Shown here in pieces: positions 44,535-56,699 of a DNA stretch of 64,000 nt. The stretch's first letter is position 1. Every line of letters starts with the position of its first letter. Source of the stretch: Gnetum montanum (taxonomy: Eukaryota; Streptophyta; Gnetopsida; Gnetales; Gnetaceae); contig MNCI01003975.1 of the NCBI GenBank assembly GCA_015680685.1, forward strand, positions 121,628 through 185,627, written 5' to 3'. The notes below the pieces were generated by a model. The model searched no databases, had not been told where the DNA came from, and saw only the letters and a list, made by a program, of their open reading frames with translations. The position numbers were made by a program, and so were the translations under genes.

Positions 44535-45765
44535 TGTTGACCTTTTTATATGTCAAAACCTTAAAGAAAATGGAAGAACAATTATGCCTGTATTTTGGTG
44601 GTTGTGAAAGGACTTGGAAGTAGAGTTGAATGAAGAAAAAAGAAGAAGAAAGACATCATTAAGATCTCAAGGAAGCATGTGGGAGTTCAAAGAGCATGGA
44701 CAAGGAGCAAAGACTTCAAAGCTCATCTCTAGTGATCAAAGGGAAGCCTCAAGTGTTGAAGAACTTATGGTAGAAAGATGTCTCTAAGAAACAGCAGACA
44801 TCTCCCATCATAAGAAGACATCTCTCAAAAATAGCAGACATCTTGTCCAAAGTAAATGAGAGTCAGTAAAGACATCTTGTGGAAACAACAAATGTTTACC
44901 ATCAAGCAAAGATGTCTCCAAGAAATAATAGATGTTATGGTTGAGTTGATGGTTGCTCAGAAGTAGATGTCTTTGAAAAATAGTAGACATCTTTCTAGTG
45001 ATAAAGATGTCTTTCTTGTGGAGAATATGTCTTTCTAGAATGAAGGTAGAATGTAGAAAGACATCTCAGTCTTGAAGTAGATGTCTCTAGTGATTGCTAG
45101 ATAGCTGTTGCATGAATTTCGAGGTGATTTCAAAAACATATTGGTTATAAGAAGACTTCATTCCATTGGGAAATGTGCAAGAATTGAGTACAATCAAGTG
45201 TCACTATCAAATAATCATTGTATACATCATTCTCTTGTTATTTTTCCTCATTGTACTATTTTTTTCTATTGTAAGTGGTTAAACTAAGTTGTACCTCAAA
45301 GTACAATGACCAGCAAATCTAGTTGCATTCTTTCCTTGTAATTATTATTCTCTTTTGTTGTCCTACAGGGTAAATGTGCTTCTTGTGGGAAGGTATGTTG
45401 CTTGAGCTTGTTGGGATCCTATGAAATTAAGTGCTGGTGTAGTGTCACAACACTTCGGAGTGGAGCTCAAGTTGTAAAGGTTGTGGGATCCTAAAACTAC
45501 ATTCTAAGCTTATTAAAACCTTGCAGAGTTGAGTGGATTCATTATGTTGAATCCCTCTAAAGTGGAGCTTAAAGCTTGTATAGGGTGTGGTACCCTTCAA
45601 GTCACATTTTGAGAGCAACAAAGTCCAAAGGTGTAATAGCAAACAACCCTTCAAGTGTGGACTACCCAAGTTGGGGAACCATGTTAGTTTTTTATGTGTT
45701 ATTTGTTTTAAAGAATTTTTAATTTAGGGAACTTACTCATTTCCATCCCCTGACCACGCCTATTC
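44535..45765 (+). repeat. 3' LTR of Copia-1
   Basis: About 1.23 kb, aligned with 16336-17582. AGACATCT/AGATGTCT words are dense at 44770-45090. The right end is set approximately where D LTR sequence resumes (GATTTAGTCCTAAGATTGAG matches TTAGTCCTAGGACTAAG near 50882). Confidence 0.85.
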
Positions 45766-48184
45766 TAAGTTTAAAAATCCTCAAAATTAAGAGATTTAGT
45801 CCTAAGATTGAGTAGGGTAAATAAACTAGCAAAATACTACCTTATCTATTTGGTTGGAGTTGTTAAGTAGTTGGATAGTCATGCACATGAGTAGCTAAAA
45901 GTGGAAGTTTGCCAAACAAGTCCAAAGAAGAACTAAATAATGATAATGATAGAAAATTTTAAAATTATTAGATAATAATTGTAACTCCACCATCATTGAT
46001 TAAAACCATAGAATAAAGAAACAAATGAAATGTACTTATCATGATATGATTTACTTTATAATTATCTTCTCACCACTATGATATGCTTCATGCTATGGTT
46101 GCTACAAATAGATGACACTTACCATGATATGCTTCATGCTATAAGACTCTGGCTCATCACCATAATATGATTCATGCTATGATCATTGCAAAATAGTACA
46201 AAAGGTTGTCCAAACTAATTGTGAGTCAAAATAATCAACTTTCAATCTAATCAAATGAATGAAAACCTCCCTAGGTGGTGCAGAGATGAACCTAATACAT
46301 AGTCCAATGTTGATAAGTCTAAGATTCAATTTTTATTAAATGGTTGATATTTTAATGAATTTTTCACAAAGATTCATATAGCCAAATGGTAAGTTTACAA
46401 AACCAAAAACAAAGAAAAGTTATCAAACTAACAAATCTGAAATGTTGAATTGAACCAAAATCAAAGTATGAGATTAAATGGATAGTAATAAAATATTAAA
46501 ATATTTCTAAATAGAAAATCTAAGTTACTTATGATCATTCTAGGTTCTTAAATCTACTAAAATGTTATCAATTATTTTTTTTTCTAGTTTTCAAGCATTC
46601 TAGAAACCCTAAAAGTGTTTTTTTTTTTTTACCATCTTCACAATTTTCTATTACCTGGAGATGATGGGTTACTAAACAAAATTTGCTTGATTTTTTATGT
46701 TGCATCCAAAATGATGTTATTCTAATATTATAACCTCCATTACAACCTCCTAAATAGGTCACAACTTGCTAAGAAGAGATCCTTGGAATCCCCGTTATGA
46801 TGATAAACAACTTCTTCTTCTAGGCCATTAGCATCTAGCATCATCTCATGGGTTGAGCAAAAAATAGCATGAAACCCTAGTTCTATAGTTGAAAAATTGG
46901 AAAAATTCATAATCAAGAAAAAAACATGGTCAAAGGTAGTCAAAACATGTTTAAAATATTGACTAAAATTTCATGCATAAAATAAAATATTAGAAATTAA
47001 TAATTATAAAAAATAATATTAACATAATGAATTCAAAAATTTAAGAAAATTGCTAAACAAGTTCTAATAAAAGAAATCAACCAAATAAAAACCCACAAAT
47101 TCAAATGTCAAATCAAAAAGGAGAAAAACACCAAATTATTCTACTAAGAATCAACAACACTACAAAGAAGGATCCTTGCATGGCTCTAATCTTCTAAGCT
47201 AGCTCCAAATCCTAGGTAAGATGGTAGATCAATGATGGTATCTAAGCTAGATCTAAAATGAGATTTGGAAATATGGTTTATAGAAAACCTTAAGTTGATA
47301 GTGCAAATCTAGTTACATGTAGATATAGATTTAACTAGCTCCTCTCTAATCTAGTAGAGCCTTCCTCTCTATCTCTATCTTCCATATATTAGCAAGATGA
47401 TCTCTAAGGTTACCCTTAAGGACAAGTTGTCAAGTTTATATTTTTTCTCTTAATTGGAAACATTTGTTTAAAGAAAATTCTCATAGGAAAAACTATATTA
47501 AAAATAAATTCTAAATATAAAAATATTTTAAAATATTTTATCTTACATGACCTAGGGCCCAACACTAACCTAAGGAACCACTCCTATGACAAAGTTAATA
47601 GCCAAAACTAAGCCTAAGATACAAGATATATCTAACCCAAAGCTAATAATAAGGTCTAAGGTTAAAAAGAAAAACAAATGAAAGGTTAACATGAAATACT
47701 TTAAAAATATAAGCTAAAATGAAATTAAAAATTAAAAATAAAATAATAAAAATATATTTTTACTAAAAATATAAATTATCCAAGCAAAATTATTACATTA
47801 TATGTGAAAGACCCATCCAATGGTTGATGCTTGCTAACTCAAAACTCCAATAAAAGAATTACTCTGAATATGCTAAATGAAAAGAAAATTTTAGAAATTA
47901 TAAAAAATATAGAATATTTAAAAATACCAAAAATATAAAAAATTACTATAAACATTGAAAAAATTTAAAATAAAATAAAAGAAGGAAAAAGGAAAATAAA
48001 CATTTGATTATATTACAAAGTAAAATGTCATTTAAAAGGACATAGGTAGACACATAGCTTTAATTACAAAATCATAGTTAGCATAAGAAAAGGGATTAAT
48101 AAGCATAGACATAAGTTAGCAAAAAATACTTTAAGGGTTTAAATGATAAACATACTAAGGAGTATCTAAGTTAGGGATGTTAAA
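45766..48184 (-). repeat. D 3' LTR, right fragment
   Basis: It matches 50876-53387. It includes a minisatellite of CATGATATGCTTCATGCTAT-type units (about 46050-46200). The outer end GGATGTTAAA corresponds to GGTGTTATA of the other LTR. A purine tract on the minus strand (AGGAAAAGGGAA, 48187-48198) adjoins as PPT. No coding. Confidence 0.85.
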
Positions 48185-50206
48185 TTCCCTTTTCCTACCT
48201 CCAACACCTCATCCACTCCCCTTCCCTGTCCCCCACCCCTCACCCCTCCTCCTCTCCCTTAAGAATCTTGCTCTTGAAAGATCTTGGGGTATCTATTGTA
48301 TAGATGTTTTTTCAATTTCCATGTTTTCTATATACTTCATGTATTTCACAAATAAATTTTATCATTGGAATAATCTTACTTCTTAACCTTTCCTCCATCT
48401 TGTCAATAATTAGAATTAGTTGTTCTATAAAGGTGTTATCAAGTTGAAGCGCTACATCCTATCAATCAATTCTATGACTAGGATCTTTAACATACTTCCT
48501 TAACATAGACAGATGAAACATATAGTGAATTAGCTATAACTACTATAAAAGATCAAGCTAATAGGAAATATCACCAATTTTTCTTATAATTTAAAACAAA
48601 CCAATGTAACAAGCATATTATCTTCCTCTTCTATTAAACCTTATAATCCCTTTTACTAATGAAACTTTAAGAATAACTTTATTTTTATACTAAATTCCAA
48701 TGGTTCATTTCTGTTGTTAGCATCCTTTATGTACATCTCTTATTCTAGTTGTAGTCTATTTCTAATAATCTCGATCTATTTTGTAGCCTTTTTAATGATG
48801 TCTATCTTGGCTTGTTTTCTATCTATTAAATTCCAACACAGATATGTATGACAAGGTCTACTATAAAATACTTCATATCATGCTACTTTCAAACTAACAT
48901 GATAACTATTATTCTATGCAAACTCTACCAAGAAAAGAACTTTTTTCCAATTGTCTCTATAGTCCAAAGTAGAAGCTTGAAGCAGATTTTCTAAAATATG
49001 ATTCATCCACTTTATTTAATCATCATTCTATAGTTGGAATACTAGATAAGATTCAACATAAAATCCAAACTCATCTGAAAATTCATTAAAATATAGCAAT
49101 AAACTTAGGGATTCTATTTGAATAATCTTATTTAGAATTTCATGTAATTTGATAATCTTAAATAGGAATAACTAAGCAATCTCTTCTACATTAGCTATTA
49201 TTTTCATAAATAAAAAATGAAAAGATTTGATTAAAAGATCAATGATGATAAGGATGAAGTCTTTTTTATTTCTATTGATCAAATCCATGCTAATTGTTTT
49301 TCATTTTCACAATAGGATGATGTGTGGATGAAGATAAACACTAATCATTTGAGGCCTTTATTTGATATGTTGTAGACTAAATACTTAGCTACATATTCAC
49401 CCACATTCTTCTTCATACCAAGCTACGAATAGCTTGATATTCTGGTACATTGTATTACTACCAAGGTGAATCTAATATTTGCACTAAGATCACTAGAACT
49501 TGATCTATCTCCTACTTGGGATTTTTAATGACTGGGATCATGTAACAACTATGATCATTCTAAAATGTTCAAACTTCTTAGTTATTACCAGGTCAATCTT
49601 AATTGGTCACTTATTTGGATTATGACATGTTTTCCACTTGTGGAGACAAGTATGAAAATATTATTCTTATATTCTAATCTTTCATCCTATTTAGCCAACT
49701 AGCCCATCTCAAGAACTAAATCACACTCTCCAAGACACATCACCATCAAATTACTATGTCATCTGTTACCTTGTATCACCACTTGTATTTAATTAAGGTC
49801 ACATCCTTTAGTTGATGAGTAGCTAATCAAGTTTATTATATTAATGCATAACCCATGAGTTGGAATACTTCTTCAATCATACATAATTATTTTCAAGAAA
49901 ATATAAAGTCCTCTACACTATCAATAGATAGAATTTTTATTCTTGTAAATTACTTCATGAGTACTTTCTCAATGGTCCTCCTTCCACTATTATTGGATTT
50001 TTCAAGTTGAAAGTATTCATTGTTGCTAATGGATTGGTTCTAACTCTTGAAATAAGTAAACATATTTCTCATTACGTTATTTTCAAAAACATTTTCATAG
50101 ATTTGATTAGGATTTTTCCTGTTTATGATCTCAAATATCCTTCTTGGTAGCATCCTACACCACAAATCTAAGAATACTTATCAAACCTTCATTTTTTATA
50201 CCAACT
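48185..50206 (-). pseudogene. D integrase remnant, rest of pol deleted
   Basis: The minus strand reads, in shifting frames, a Ty3/gypsy integrase of chromovirus style. SFHFLF and NKIIQIESLSL-like core pieces lie at about 49220-49090. WKKVLFLVEFA, NNSYHVS, YEVFYSRPCHTYLCWN lies at about 48960-48840. IIKKATKWIE is at about 48810-48780, EPLEFSIKIKLFLK at about 48710-48660, and an FHVSMLKK-like segment (here FICLC-GSMLKI) at about 48510-48480. The C-terminus fades near 48300. A degenerate TTGGTAT-type PBS may lie at 50189-50206 beside the 5' LTR. Gag, protease and RT are absent; the interior is only 2 kb. Confidence 0.75.
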
Positions 50207-53200
50207 TATAACACCCCACTAGCCAAGCTTAGGCTAGTAAGGCATTACTTGTATAATTTATATAAAATGCAAAAACGTTTAAAACGCTACATAATAAAAT
50301 CAAATGAATGCCTAAAAATATAATATGTAAAGTTGTAAACATCCAAAAAATAGGTACATCTCGGCAACAAAAGAACACAACAAAATATAAAACATTATTA
50401 AGACAATGATAATAGCCCCATTTATTCTAAACCTAAAATGTACACTGAGGATAAAAATAGGATAAATCCTTATTAGCTAAGCCAAAAAATTATCAATTAT
50501 AGTAGAAGAAAAATATAACTAAGATGCTAAAATGGTAATTTAATTCCAAATAAGAAACTAATAATAGAGAGGAATATTCATTCACATCAAAAAGACATTG
50601 GACTCTAATGTTGCATAACTATCAAATAAAACTACATGATATGAAACATGAACAAAATATGAATAAAATTTGGCCTACACCAAAACTAGGTAAAGTAAAA
50701 TGCTAATACAACATCACAATACCACAATCCAGCTTAACATTATAGTGTAAAATTGAACTTTGACTAGAAACATAATGTCAAAGAAGATCTTAAATCATGA
50801 CTTTAGGAATCAATTGTATCTTCTATATCCTCCTTTTCTAAGATAACATAATCATGTGAAAATCACATAGAATAAATAAAATTAGTCCTAGGACTAAGAA
50901 GGATAAACAAATAAAAAATGTATGCCCTTATGAGTGTGCTTGAAGGTATCAAGTATTTGGACAATCCTACTTACAAGTAGAGGCAAATAGTAGTTAAGAA
51001 AGTACAAAAAGTACAAAAATGAATGAAATAATGATAATGAAAATAAATTACAACTCTACCACCATCTACTAAACCCAACAAATAAACAAATGAAAGAAGT
51101 GTACTTACTATGACATGCTTCTCTTTATAAGTACTAACTCACCATCATGATATGATTCATGTTATTTTCATTGTAATAGATGACACTTAACATGATATGC
51201 TTCATACTATAAAGTCTAGCTTAGAGCTATGATATGCTTTATCCTATGATCACTATAATAGATGGCACTTAACATGATATGCTTCATGCTATAAGAGTAT
51301 AGCTCACATCATGATATGCTTTATGATATGGTCACTATAAAATAGTACAAAAATTTGGCCAAATGATTTTTAAGTTCAAATAACTAATTTTCAATCCAAT
51401 AAAATGAATAAAATCCCTAGGTGGTCAGGAGATGAACCTAATGTGCATACCAAGATAAAGGATCATAACTTGAAGTTGCATTGTTCATCTCACTAAGAGG
51501 GATCTTGGAAAGGTTGGTAGATGAACAAAAGGCTAACCTCTTTGAGTGGTCATGCCCAAGCTCAAACTTAGGTCTTTGACTTAAATATGATAATCTTACC
51601 ATCACTCCAAAGGATAGTTTCTAAAGACTCATATAGCCAAAAGGAAAGTTCATATGGTAACAAACTTAGGAAATTTATTAAACTAATAAATTTGAAGTGT
51701 CAATTTAAACCTAAATTGATGTATGAGATCAAATGAATCCTAATAAAATATTAAACTATTACCATAGAAGGAAGATAAGTTACTTATGATCATTCTAAAT
51801 TCTTAAAACTACTAAAATATTATCAGTTGTTGTTTCATAGTTTTTAGACATTTTGAAAGCCCTAAAAGTGATATTTTTTACTATTTTTATAATTTTCCAT
51901 TGCATAAAGGTTGAGAGTTACTAAACAAAAGTTTCTTAGTTTTTCATGTTGCATCCAAAAATGATGTCATCCATTAGTCATGACCTTATAACTATATATA
52001 ATGCACTAAGAAGTGATCCTTGATATTTGCATCATGATGTTAAAAAAAATGTTCTTCTAGGCCATTAGCATTTGGTATCAAATCTATGATAAAAAATATG
52101 AAACATAACTTGAAACCCTAGTTATGTAGCTTATATATTGGTAGAATTCATAATGAAGGAAAAACATGATTGTATGTGATCAAAATATCAACTAACATCC
52201 CATGCATGAAATGAAATCTTATGAATTGATAAATTATGGAAAATAATAGTAAAATAATAAATATAAAAATTCAAGAAAATTGACAAATAGTTGTTGAATT
52301 AAAGAACTCCATCAAATAAAAATGTACTAATTTAAATTCCAAATCCAAAAGAATTAAAATACCAAATTATCTTACTCTGGATCAACAACAAGATAGAGAA
52401 GGATCTTTGTATGACTTTTATCTTGTAAACTAGATTCAAATCATATCCAAGATGGTAAATCAATGATGGTTTTCAAGCTAAATCTAAAATGAAATCTGAA
52501 AATATGGCTTACTATAGATGTTGGGTTGACAACAAGAACTTGGTTGTCTATAGATCTAGTTGTGACTAACTCCTCTCTAATCTAGTTAACTCTCCCTCTC
52601 TAGCTATATCTTCCAAATGTTGACAAGGTGATCTCAAAGATTTCTTTCAAGGATAGATTATCAAGTTTATATTCTTGTTCTTGGTTGACAACATTGTGCA
52701 ATTGGAAATTCTCATGAAAAAATTAAATTAAAAGAAATTATAAATTTAAAAATATTTTTAAATATTTTATCTAACATAGCTTGGTGTCTAACACTAACCC
52801 ATGGGACCACTCCTATAACAAAGTTAATAGCCAAAACTAAGCCCAAGATATAAGTTATATTTAACCCAAAGCTAATAATGGAGTTTAAGGTCAAGAAGCA
52901 TAACCAATGAAGGGTTAACAAGAGATCCTTTAAAGGCATAAGCTAAAAACAAATTTAACATTAGAAAATCTTAAAAATATAATTTTACCAAAAATATAAA
53001 TTATCCAAGCAAAGTATACCAAACCAAATTAATATCCCATTACCAATGACCCATCCAATGATATTTGCTAACTTAAAATCCAAAAAAAAAAAGATTTGTG
53101 TACATGTGCTACATTTTTTAAAAAATATATAAAATACAAAATACTAAAAACATGGAAAAATATTAACATAAAATAAAAGAATACAAAAAGAAATAAACCT

Positions 53201-53387
53201 TTGATTATATTAAGAAGTAAATTATCATTAAAAGAACATAGCTAAACACATTGCTCTAATTACAAAATCATAGTTAACTTAAGGAAATGGGTTAATAACC
53301 ATAGACATAAATTATCAAACAAGAATTCAAGGGTTCAACTCACAAACATACCAAGGGGTAAGGGATGTCTAAGGTAAGGGTGTTATA
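50207..53387 (-). repeat. 5' LTR of D
   Basis: 3181 bp, ends TATAACACC...GGTGTTATA. It contains a minisatellite at about 51105-51345 with 60-70-bp units (ATGATATGCTTCATGCTAT, ACTATAATAGATGACACTTAAC). This array has more units than in the 3' LTR. Large otherwise non-coding LTR. Confidence 0.87.
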
Positions 53388-54143
53388 TGCATAATAATAA
53401 ATCATTTTTCTACATTATCACATAGCCTCTTTGATTATTGTTTCTATTAGAAATATTTCAAGATGAAAATATTAATAATTATCATAATTATCAATCTTAA
53501 TGCATCCTATTTTAGTGAAAGGAATATATTAAGATTGTGCTTTACATATCCAAATAAATCAAGTTGTGAAGATAACGAAAAGAGGTTTTTGTTGATGTAT
53601 GCTTATGAAGATAATTTTGGACTAATTTTATCATCTCTTACATATAGAATAACACACACCATCTATGTCTTAGTCTATAGTTATACACATTCTTAACTAG
53701 TTTTAATATCAAAAGTTAAAAAACTTATTCTTATCCAAACACTTTGTGTAAATCTTAGAATGATATATTCAAGGGTTAATCTAATCATGGGAATGCTATG
53801 CTAGAGTATATTCATTTGTTACTATCTATGATACCGAAGACAATCGTTGTTAGTCTAATTAAGTTACTTATCTTACTTATATGTTCGATGCATCAGCATA
53901 GTTATTTCTATGGCCTATTGCATACTATATATTTTCATACTACTATAATCATGGATTTATCAATTATCTATAGTTCATGGTTTATTTTCATATCTTTAAT
54001 TAATATTTTGTTTTCTTAATGAAGTTGCTTCTTTGTGACATGTGGATCTCAAATTCCAACATGGTATCAAAGCTAACTTAATTATTAAGATATTCTATTA
54101 TAGAGAATAACCATAAGATTTCCAATCATAGGATTTATGTTCA
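53388..54143 (+). mobile_element. Copia-3 LTR fragment, PBS and leader
   Basis: An LTR end TTCCAACA at 54061 is followed at once by a tRNA-iMet PBS, TGGTATCAAAGC (54062-54073), and a short leader. The LTR's own start is not found next to D (a TGTTGGAA start is expected), so it is truncated. 53388-54057 is AT-rich U3/R-like sequence. The leader is interrupted by element E and continues at 60934. Confidence 0.65.
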
Positions 54144-55185
54144 TGAAGTAGGTTCACTCTACAAATAAATCACCTTCAAGTACTAAACCTAGATATTTGT
54201 AAAGATAAAACTCTTTGCTAGAAAATAAGAAAACTAGATATCTTTAATTATTTTATTAGAAGATTACAATATAATGAATTCACAAATCCAAAGATCCAAA
54301 ACACTTATACACAAATTATTGTAGATCTTGAGGCTCTACAATCTAACAAGATTGACCTCAAAGCAAGGCTCAATCTCCAAATTAGATCTAATACACATAG
54401 ATCTGCAATCCCATTCAAGAGGCTTAGGTTTACTACTAAGATCACACATACACTTTGCCTTAGACATGCATAGACAAATATGCAACCTATTCCTCCAACC
54501 CCCTTCTCACCTCTTTGAAGATCTTGAGATGTCTCTTCCCTTATAAACTCTTCCCATGCCTTCTCTTCTATGTTCTTTAGCTTTCTTCTCCCTCTTCTTT
54601 TTCCTCTTGTCAAGCATGAAAATAGAACATGATTATAAAGATCCAAAATCCTAGGAATCTTTTCTAAATAGCTCTCAAGATTTTTTCTACATGGATATGA
54701 AGTTTTGTTGGGTGTTTCCCATTGAGACTACAATTTTGGAGCTTTCCTAAATGGCATGAGACATCTCGCAGTGCCTCTAGACGTCTTCTTGTCAACTTGG
54801 GATGCTATTGAGAGATCTCACATGAGTATTAGACATCTCATATGAGTGTGAGACCTATTCCTATCAACCTAGGATGATTTTTAGATGTCTCATATGAGCG
54901 TGAGATGTCTCCCTTGCATTTGAGACATCCCACTAGTATCAAATATGTCTCACTAGTGTCCAAGGGATCTTGCATAAGACATATCTTGGCTAGTAAGATG
55001 TCTCTTCCGGGAAAACTACAATTCAGCCAAGGTGCCTCCTTAGAACCCAAGAAATCTCCTATTAAACCTCAAGTCTCAGCCAAGAAATCTTGTGAACTTC
55101 CAAGAGGTCTTCTTAGAGCTAAAAACCGACAAAAATAACTTGTAGGACAAAGCATAAGGGAATCAATAGAGGTGTTCCTACACCA
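54144..55185 (-). repeat. 3' LTR of E
   Basis: 1042 bp, TGGTGTAGG...TTCA on the minus strand. The part 54520-55110 holds many GAGACATCTC/GAGATGTCTC words. The adjacent purine tract (GAAGAGTGGGAGAGTT, minus, 55186-55201) is the PPT. Confidence 0.93.
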
Positions 55186-55201
55186 ACTCTCCCACTCTTC
55201 A

Positions 55202-56690
55202 AAAACTAATCTTAGGTGAAAATTGGAGTAGAGGTAGAAATGACCCCCCACTCAATAGGTTTCGTCTCATGAATCCATACAACATCATTAGTAGATTAAT
55301 TCTCCCAATGTATCAAGTACTCATGCCTCTTGACTCCCCAAGTTATAGAAGCTTTCCTCCATTTGAGTACAATTTTCTTTCTATCAATTGAAGGCTTGGA
55401 TTGATCAATAGCCCCATTCAACTCATCAATGCTACCCTATATGGTCTCCTATTTAGTAGGTCCATGATAGTGCATAAGATCTACAACATTAAATACAAAA
55501 TACATACCAGCATCATTTGGTAAATCAACGCAAAAGAATTATCATTGATTTTAGCCTTGATTTTGAAAGGACTTTTGATTTGGAAAAGTTAACACCTCTC
55601 AATCACTTCTTCTTCAAGTGCACCCAAACCAAGCTACCAATAGCAAAATTAGAATTTCACTTATCCTCATTCCTCTTGAGGACTCTCTCTTTAATCTTCT
55701 TCTCAAGATTTGATTTTACTTATGTATGGAGATCCTTCCTCTCTTGCACAAAATCCATACTAAGTTTAGCTTTACCATTAAAGCTCTTCAAAGTGTCCAC
55801 CATCATTGGACAAAATACATAATTCAATTCAAATGGACTTTTGTTAGTAGCAACATGAAAATCATTATTATACAAAAACTCAGCATGACACAATAAGTTT
55901 TCCCATCTGTTTGGCTATCCACCACACAAACTTCTCAATTGTTTAGCAAGGATTTATTCATCATCTCTGTTTGACCATTAGATTGTGGATGATATGCACT
56001 AGAAAAATTTAACTTTGTCCCTAAAATATTTTTAAACTTATAAACTTGGAGTCTCTATCATTAACAATATTGAAAGGAATACCATTCAACTTTACAACAT
56101 TCAAGAAAAATAACTTTGTCATATGAGAAGAATCACTCATATTCTTTCATGGAATAGAATATGCCATCTTGGAGAGCATATCCACAATAACAAAAATTGC
56201 ATCATTCCCACTCTTTATCTTTGGAATATCACTCACAAAGTCTATTAACATACTTTCCCATGGACATTTGGAAATTAACAAAGGTATATAATGTCCATCC
56301 ATACCTTTACCTTCTTTGAAATTTTAATATGTCAAGCATTCCTTCAAAAATTTTGAAACTTCTATTACCATACTAGGCCAAAAATAGTGTCTATCCACAA
56401 GTTCCAATGTTTTATACCTACCCATATAACCTACCAAGCAACTACAAAGCTTTTAAACAAAATATTTTTCCTAAAATCATAATTAGGAATACATACCTTT
56501 TCATTCTTAAATATCAATTCATATTAAATATGATAGTTCCTCCATTGGTCTATCTTATTCATCAATGGCTTTTTGAGGCTTCTCCAAACCTATCAAAAAT
56601 CAACATCATGCTCATACAAAGAAACAAAATCACCCATATCTTCCATATGAGGTACAATGAAATTTACCACATGCAACTTGGATAACACAT
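55202..56690 (-). pseudogene. E integrase with chromodomain, broken
   Basis: Integrase starts with the zinc-binding region (RHYFWPSM, then FLKECLTY, about 56390-56320). The core includes CPWESMLIDFVSDIPK and DAIFVIVDMLSKMAYSIP (about 56250-56140), followed by [15 protein letters not shown] (about 56090-56040). The C-terminal chromodomain is recognisable at 55390-55240: KKIVLKWRKA, HEYLIHWEN, STNDVVWIHE correspond to the Y-L-V-K-W and W-E motifs. Chromodomains direct integration to marked chromatin. Reading frames are broken by stops. Confidence 0.83.
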
Positions 56691-56699
56691 CAACCACAA

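Larger units (their letters stand above)
16336..45765 (+). mobile_element. Copia-1: Sirevirus-like Ty1/copia element
   Basis: LTRs at 16336-17582 and 44535 to about 45765 are direct repeats on +. A tRNA-iMet PBS and gag follow the 5' LTR, and a PPT precedes the 3' LTR. It is interrupted by Copia-2 inside gag (18162-37516) and by A-short (37592-43414). After their removal only about 1.8 kb of interior is left, so most of pol is gone. The right LTR end is approximate, and the TSD AAATA on the left has no clear partner. The doubled PPT suggests the Sirevirus group. Confidence 0.85.
15679..53387 (-). mobile_element. Element D: Ty3/gypsy with about 3.1-kb LTRs
   Basis: The homologous blocks 15679-16335 plus 45766-48184 (3' LTR) and 50207-53387 (5' LTR) flank a 2-kb interior with gypsy integrase on the minus strand. 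Ends are TGTAAC.../TATAACACC...GGTGTTATA, the inverted-repeat style of TGTAACACC elements. The 3' LTR was split by insertion of Copia-1, and everything from 16336 to about 45765 is nested inside. No matching TSD is visible (CAACC on the left, TGCAT on the right), so one end may have been altered. It is the oldest layer of the nest. Confidence 0.8.

Noticed and set aside
48177-48260. CT/C-rich stretch as a gene promoter or plant gene start
   Set aside because: It coincides with the PPT side of the D 3' LTR and has no coding continuation.
15674-53392. A target-site duplication for D
   Set aside because: The flanks CAACC and TGCAT do not match, even with one or two shifts; I do not claim a TSD here.
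53388-54061. A TGTTATATGCAT start next to D as the left end of the Copia-3 LTR
   Set aside because: It does not form the expected inverted terminus with TTCCAACA at 54061 and overlaps the natural GGTGTTATA end of D.
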